DNA of 64,000 bases from Cephalopachus bancanus (lineage: Eukaryota > Chordata > Mammalia > Primates > Tarsiidae): positions 12,419,001-12,483,000 of the forward strand of contig JAPVLO010000019.1 in assembly GCA_027257055.1 (NCBI GenBank), written 5' to 3'. The notes beneath the pieces are model-generated. The model did not search any database, was not told the origin of the DNA, and was given only the letters and a program-made list of their open reading frames with translations. A program made the position numbers and the translations under genes. This document shows positions 58,998 to 64,000 of the stretch, piece by piece (the stretch's first letter is position 1; each line of letters opens with the position of its first letter).

Positions 58998-59287
58998 GCA
59001 GGGCTCGGTGGCTCAGCCTGTAATCCCGTGCTTTGGGAGGCGGAGGTGAGTGGATTGCCTGAGCCCGCAGGTTCGAGACCCGCCTGGGCAACTTGGCGAG
59101 ACCTCATCTCTACAATAAATCAAAAAATTAGCTGGGCGTGGTAGCGCGCACTTGTAGTTCCAGCTACTTGGAAGGCTGAGGCGGAAGGATCGCTGGAGCC
59201 CAGCAGGTCGAGGCTGCAGTGGCCAGGAGCAGCCACTGCACTCCAGTCTGGGCGACACAGTGAGACTCCAACTCAAAAAAAAAAAAA
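58998..59287 (+). mobile_element. Alu SINE, young local subfamily
   Basis: 'gggctcggtggctcagcctg', 'gcccgcaggttcgagacccg', 'ggccaggagcagccactgca'. Target-site duplication of 11 bp with one mismatch: AAAGATGACCA (58987-58997) and AAAGATCACCA (59288-59298). Confidence 0.94.
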
Positions 59288-59353
59288 AAAGATCACCAAT
59301 CATCCACCTCTCTCAGCTAATATAAAGGGGCTGTGCCTTTAAAAATATATATA

Positions 59354-59631
59354 GCCGGGCTCGGTGGCTCAGCCTGTAATCCCGCACCTTTGGGTGGCTG
59401 AGGTGAGTGGATTGCCGCGGGTTCGAGACCCGCCTGGGCAGCGAGACCTCATCTCTACAATAAAAATCAAAAAAGCAGCAGGGCGTAGTAGCGCAGGCCT
59501 ATAATTCCGGCTACTTGAAAGGCTGAGGTGGAAGGATCGCCGGAGCCCAGCAGGAGAGGCTGCGGTGGCCGGGAGCGGCCACTGCACTCCAGTCTGGGCG
59601 ACCGAGTGAGACTCCAACTCAAAAACAAAAC
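59354..59631 (+). mobile_element. Alu SINE, young local subfamily, small left-arm deletion
   Basis: 'gccgggctcggtggctcagc'; the left arm reads 'gattgccgcgggttcgagac', lacking about 7 bases ('tgagccc') found in its sisters. AAATATATATA (59343-59353) is duplicated at 59632-59642, and the right copy has grown into a (TA)n run. Confidence 0.93.
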
Positions 59632-59633
59632 AA

Positions 59634-59653
59634 ATATATATATATATATATAT
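59634..59653. repeat. (TA)n microsatellite at Alu tail
   Basis: About 10 TA units seeded by the AT-rich target-site duplication of the Alu. Confidence 0.93.
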
Positions 59654-59664
59654 CACTTTTAACT

Positions 59665-60960
59665 TTAGTTCCACTTTGTTCCTTCTAGACAAAAATTAAG
59701 ATACTATACTATAGAATTTCCTGAATCTGACAACTTGTTCCCCAGCAAAACTATTCTCCTTGAATCCTAAAAGCATGCAAACTAGCCTAAGTCCTATAAT
59801 AAGACCTTTCTAACATCTTCTTACTGAGCCACCCCACAATTGCTCATGGTATGCTATCTTTTCTGCTGCACTGAACTGATAAACCCAATGTGGTGTAACC
59901 TCAGGTGTGTTCCTGGTGGTTCTTGGCTGGAGGACATTGACCGGAATGGAGGTTCCATCAAGGATAGGCCAAAAACCTTGCTGTTGGAGCAGGACACTAG
60001 ACTCAGGAATAATGTGCACATTGGCAGCCCTTTGGAATCTTCAGTTGCTCAAGTGCTCCAACAGGGCATAGATGGTAGGTAAATTTCATTCTGAATGAAG
60101 TTCTAATTAAAATTTTATTGTGATTCTTCGGCATTGGGTTCATATGTATTGTTTACTTAGGCATATGTTCTCCCAGGACTTTTGGGTTATCTGATCAGAT
60201 TTATATTGTTTCTCAGTGGAATTGTTTTCTGGCCTTGAAGTACTCACTTTTGTGGTCTACTTGTTTAGGGTCATGTCTGTGTGAAGAAACATCTGTAAGG
60301 AGAGGACTTAGACCTGATAAGCCCATCTTACCCAGTGCTGGGGAAGGGGGAGTTCAGAAAATATTTTTAGGCTAGTAGTCTTTGGATAAGAGTTGCTTAG
60401 GGTAACCCTTTCCAAACCTTATAAGGACTTCTCCCTCAGTCTTATGAGAAATGATTTATTTAGTTTAATCTGCCCAGAATCGGGTTTTTTTCTGACTCTT
60501 GATCAATATTAGTTAACTTTTGGCCAAGTTCCAGACATAAGGTTCACAAGCACCAACCTTATGGACAGTTGGAATTCTCATGGTTCTCCTCAATCTAAAA
60601 TTGAATACTTTACAGGCCAAACACCTACTTCCTCTCTTTTTCAGAAGATAAGGTCTTCTTACCCTCTAACTGGTAAAATTTCCAAGAGATAGTTTGGAAT
60701 TGTAATGACTGCTAGGAGAACTTTGACATTAGCAACATGTTCATTTGCTAGTTATCTTTGGATAAAAATGGAAGAAATACTCATGTGAAGATTGTCTTGC
60801 TTGTCTACAAAATAAATTATTTTATGTAGCAGGTGCCACTTCCATTTTGCTTCAGGGCTCAATAATCTCTGGCTTTTAAATTGTATGGCTTAATAAAATT
60901 GTCAAGGACTCACTCTCTTTTGTGTATGTATCAAAATGCACCAGTCTTTCTCTTCCCTAC
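59665..60960 (+). mobile_element. Possible ERV1 LTR end and flanking internal sequence
   Basis: 'acttgttccccagcaaaact', 'cttgaatcctaaaagcatgc', 'tactgagccaccccacaatt', 'ccaatgtggtgtaacctcag' and 'gtgttcctggtggttcttgg' have the look of a retroviral LTR 3' half running into internal sequence. No primer-binding site or paired LTR was identified. The frames at 59810-60019 (-) and 59840-60082 (+) have no known domain. Low certainty. Confidence 0.3.
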
Positions 60961-61545
60961 AGAGAGGAGAAATAGCTTATTATAGTGATAATATAATATT
61001 TGTATGAACTTGGTTCCTTCTTAATTTTTTGTTTCTATTCCTCTCCTCTTTTTCTGGTGCTTGGAAAATTTTTGAAGAATAACATATCATAAAAATCATT
61101 GTTAGTATATATGCATCTGAGTGTATCTAGTGTAACCATTAAAGTTGCTTAAAATTATTGTGTTTCATTAGTTTTAAAATTATGGGTTGGGAAAATGTAC
61201 ATTTTGTGTTTTCTTGCACTCAGCATGAATGCTGAGATCACCTTGTGGATACAGCCGAATGAAGGTGAAAACCTGGTTTGGTCAAGCTTCTTAGCACCAC
61301 ATTTGGCAAAAATGTTTGAGAGTTCATAGTTCATAGTAGATACTGCCAAGCAGTTTTTCAAGGTGACTAAGGTTAAACCTATTTACTCTTTCACTAGCAG
61401 CGTAATGCAGTGAAATTTTGCCTTCTTTTTTAATGATTGAAAATCTTTTGCTCTACTAATCAGTCTTACCTGCAGCAGAAAGTTGTATAAATCGAAATTT
61501 GATTTAAATTAACTTTTTGTGACTACCAGACTATATTAAATTTAA
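60961..61545. other. No recognised feature
   Basis: AT-rich. No element or domain recognised. Confidence 0.35.
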
Positions 61546-61588
61546 CTGAGCGTTGACCTGAATAAAATGATGAAGTACATGATGTGAA
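61546..61588. repeat. 43-bp dispersed duplicate, copy 1
   Basis: Starts 'ctgagcgttgacctgaataa' and matches 62997-63039 with one mismatch (TACATG against TATATG). The flanks do not match. Confidence 0.92.
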
Positions 61589-61720
61589 GATTATCATTAT
61601 AGTATTATTATATAGTATTATATAAAGTAGCATTCAATGGACAAAAATGACATATATTACAAATCTGAAAAATACTGTTGACTATAAAAAGCAAAATTGT
61701 ATTAAAAAGTATTACTTATA

Positions 61721-61792
61721 TTACCTATACGATGACTACTTTTCTACCTAATCCTGAATTGTACCCCACATCTTTAAAATAAAGTAAAAATA
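61721..61792 (+). mobile_element. Minimal L1 3' tail (about 72 bp)
   Basis: 'ttctacctaatcctgaattg', 'taccccacatctttaaaata' and an A-rich tail. Target-site duplication of 17 bp with one mismatch: AAAAAGTATTACTTATA (61704-61720) and AAAAAGTATTACCTATA (61793-61809). An extremely 5'-truncated insertion. Confidence 0.92.
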
Positions 61793-61809
61793 AAAAAGTA
61801 TTACCTATA

Positions 61810-62480
61810 AAGCTAACTAAGTTTATTTCAATTAGTGCTCTGTGGATAAGTGTTACTTGTTGCTAGAATGAATTGACATTCAACATCAGTTTATTCTTAT
61901 TTTAAATATTTGTTTATGTTAAGTGCTAAGAAGCTGTGTTCACAAGAAGTATCAGAAATAAATTCAATTCTTTAAACTCCTTCTGAATACTATGCCAAAA
62001 ATTACATACCAGTCAATCTTGAAAACTATTTTTAAATGATCTATAGCTGACAACTAGATTATGTCATTCTTCAAGTTTTTGAAAGTAAAAAAAATTGGAA
62101 GGCTCTGATTAGCAAAAGGAATTACCGCATAGGCATTAGAATCACTCAGTTTTTCAACACATACACAAAGAGAACTGTCCTGTTAGGTGCTGTGGCGATT
62201 TATAGCCCCTGTGGAGGCTGTATACCTTTGCATACCACTCAGGGTGGCTGAGAGCTACACTTTTCTTTTGCAAAGGGAGAGATGGCAATTGTGCAAAGAA
62301 ATGTGGGTAAGGAGAACCAGTTAAGAGTCAATCTTTACCTCAGGCAATTTTTCAAGTCAGTCAATATTAGGACTTACACATAGCAGTTTAGATCGATTCT
62401 TGTAAAACCATTTTTTGTCTATGAAGTTCTTGGGAAATCTTTGTGCCTCCAGTGTGAAGGCTTATGTGTCAGAGCAAGGG
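61810..62480. other. No recognised feature
   Basis: Unclassified AT-rich sequence. Confidence 0.35.
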
Positions 62481-62996
62481 TAAAGAGTCCGAGTAGGTTG
62501 TAAGCCATTTTCAAGAGTTTGTATCTCCTTTTAAGCCTAGTAGGGGGCGACTGAAAATCTTTGGAATAAATAGAGTGACATGATTAGTTCTGTGCATTAG
62601 GGAATAAACAGAGAATGACTGGATCCATCCATTCATTCTATAAATGCTCTATTTTGTGTAGTGTAGATTCAAAGACGAAGGAAACAAAATCCCTGTCTTC
62701 CTAGAATTTATATTTTAATGGGGAAAGACAGATAAATGAATACAATAGCATCATGTCAGTTAGTGATGGATGCTGTAGAAAATATAAAGCAGGAACTGTT
62801 ATAGATAGTGTGTATACAAAGTCCCTGTCTCACGGAGTTTACATCCTAATGGGGGTGATTAGAAACAAATGGAACAATAGCATAAGTCAGGCAGTCATGG
62901 TACCAGAACTATAAAAATTTAAGGGTCTGTGTGTAAAGGGTAAGGAATTTATTTTTTAGAAAGTGGTGCAAGACACTAGATGATATCTTAGGAGAT

Positions 62997-63039
62997 CTGA
63001 GCGTTGACCTGAATAAAATGATGAAGTATATGATGTGAA
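62997..63039. repeat. 43-bp dispersed duplicate, copy 2
   Basis: Partner of 61546-61588. Here the sequence sits in the L2-like block, in the position of the family's 'tgagacctgaaggatg'-type string, so this is probably the source copy. Confidence 0.92.
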
Positions 63040-63360
63040 CACCTATTTAGGTGAAAAGGGTTACAACAAAGAGAATGGAAGTGTAAAGGTAGAGACAGGA
63101 TAGAGACAGAGTGTGCATGGCAATTTAGGGGAAACAAGATAGCTAGCCTTACTGGAGCAGTGGGAGACTTGGTTTTTTCTGGTGAGGACAGAGAAAATAC
63201 TTTACACTGGTTTATGTATTGAAAGGATTATCCTAACTGCTTTACCAATAATAGAATGTAGGAAGGCAGGATTATGGAGTCTTGGATTATGCTGATGGAG
63301 AAGGATGGTAAGATTATAAGCAAGAGAAGGAGGATCAACTAATAATGATATTGCTTGTCT

Positions 63361-63657
63361 TTTTTTTTTTTTTTTTTTGAGGTGGACTCTTACTCCGTCA
63401 CCGAGGCTGGAGTGCAGTGGCACACTCATGGCCACTCCAGCGTCGAACTGCTGGGCTCCAGCGATCCTTCTGCCTCAGTCTTCCAAGTAGCTGGAAACAT
63501 AGGCGTGTGCTACCACACCCAGCTAATTTTTGATTTATTGTAGTGACAAGGTCTCGCCAGGTTGCCTGGGCCAGTCTCGAATCTGCAGGCTCAGACAATT
63601 CACTCACCTTGGTCTCCCAAAGTGCTGGGATTACAGGCTGAGTCACTGAGCCTGACC
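63361..63657 (-). mobile_element. Alu SINE, full length, antisense
   Basis: A T tail, then 'gaggtggactcttactccgt', to 'ggctgagtcactgagcctga'. The flanks TGCTTGTCTTTT (63352-63363) and TGCATGCCTTTT (63658-63669) form an imperfect target-site duplication. Confidence 0.92.
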
Positions 63658-64000
63658 TGCATGCCTTTTTAAAGAAAGCTAGAGTTATAAAATAAGAAAG
63701 GGAAACAAAGTCCCTGGGGAGAGAAGGTAACTTGAGAACTGAATATGGGTGGAAGCATGATTGTAGAGAATGAGAAAAATGGAAGGCATCCCTGAGGTTT
63801 ATGAAAATTGGCAGTTAGAAGGCTATGGTATCATTAATTACAATAAATAAATTAAGACAGGTTTGGGAAAGAGGGGAAGATGAAGACTTTTGATTACATT
63901 GAGTTTATCTAGATGTAAATGTTTAGCTGATATAGATCATAAGATTTACTCTTGTCTCCAAATAGACCGAAATTGAGGCTATTTTCACAAGACTCAAGGA

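Larger units (their letters stand above)
62481..63960 (-). mobile_element. L2-like LINE relic, long, split by an Alu
   Basis: In antisense L2 order, though rearranged in parts: 'gtaagccattttcaagagtt' and 'agagtgacatgattagttct' near 62500-62590; 'catccattcattctataaat' and 'aaatccctgtcttcctagaa' near 62625-62710; 'ggagatctgagcgttgacct' near 62991; 'catccctgaggtttatgaaa' after the Alu. The order suggests two overlapping copies or a rearrangement. It also carries copy 2 of the 43-bp duplicate. Confidence 0.45.

Overview
The window is non-coding DNA from a primate nuclear genome. I find no intact protein-coding gene, tRNA, rRNA or CRISPR array. The assignment rests on about 20 full or partial dimeric 7SL-derived Alu elements with A-rich linkers and poly(A) tails, L1 LINEs of several ages, MIR and L2 relics, MLT1/MaLR LTRs and Tigger and mariner DNA transposon fossils. 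The younger Alus differ from human families: the head reads GGCTCAGCCTGTAATCCC, the A-rich linker is CAATAAATCAAAAA and the right arm carries GGCCGGGAGCGGCCACTGC. The young L1s end in CCTGAATTGTACCCCACATC followed by TTTAAAATAAA. I infer a strepsirrhine, probably a Malagasy lemur; the species is not determined.

Layout. 0-3.2 kb: an old L1M with several Alus. 3.2-10 kb: AT-rich sequence with L1 relics, an Alu inverted-repeat composite (7.7-8.07 kb) and an L1-5'-end-like stretch with three diverged tandem units (9.2-9.76 kb). 11.2-12.03 kb: an internally deleted mariner split by a truncated Alu. 12.7-15.8 kb: L1, Alu and MIR, plus a short unidentified coding-like remnant with one hydrophobic segment. 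15.8-17.5 kb: repeat-poor. 17.5-20.8 kb: LTRs and an antisense Tigger1 hit by an L1 and an Alu. 22.55-24.64 kb: a processed TPM3 (tropomyosin) retropseudogene. 26-32 kb: L1 tail, MIR, MLT1, a TG microsatellite and an Alu. 32-34.5 kb: candidate ERV-L-like internal sequence on the minus strand. 34.5-38 kb: repeat-poor with an L2-like relic. 39.0-43.1 kb: a 5'-inverted ('twin-primed') L1 inside an older L1M, itself hit by an Alu. 45-48 kb: L1M, Alu, MIR. 48.6-53.6 kb: LTR/ERV-like sequence with a 2.66-kb L1 inserted by a clean target-site duplication. 54-57.5 kb: an L1 tail, then repeat-poor. 57.5-64 kb: Alus, MIRs, a possible LTR, a minimal L1 tail and an L2-like block.

No genes act together here. 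The value of the window is its insertion stratigraphy: L2/MIR and L1M first, then Tigger, mariner and MaLR/ERV, then the TPM3 retrocopy and lineage-specific L1s, then Alus. I found no undescribed functional system. The best leads are structural: the inverted L1, the Alu hairpin, the deleted mariner, a 43-bp duplicated patch, the tandem units and two unidentified reading-frame remnants. Family names come from remembered consensus sequences, not from a database search.
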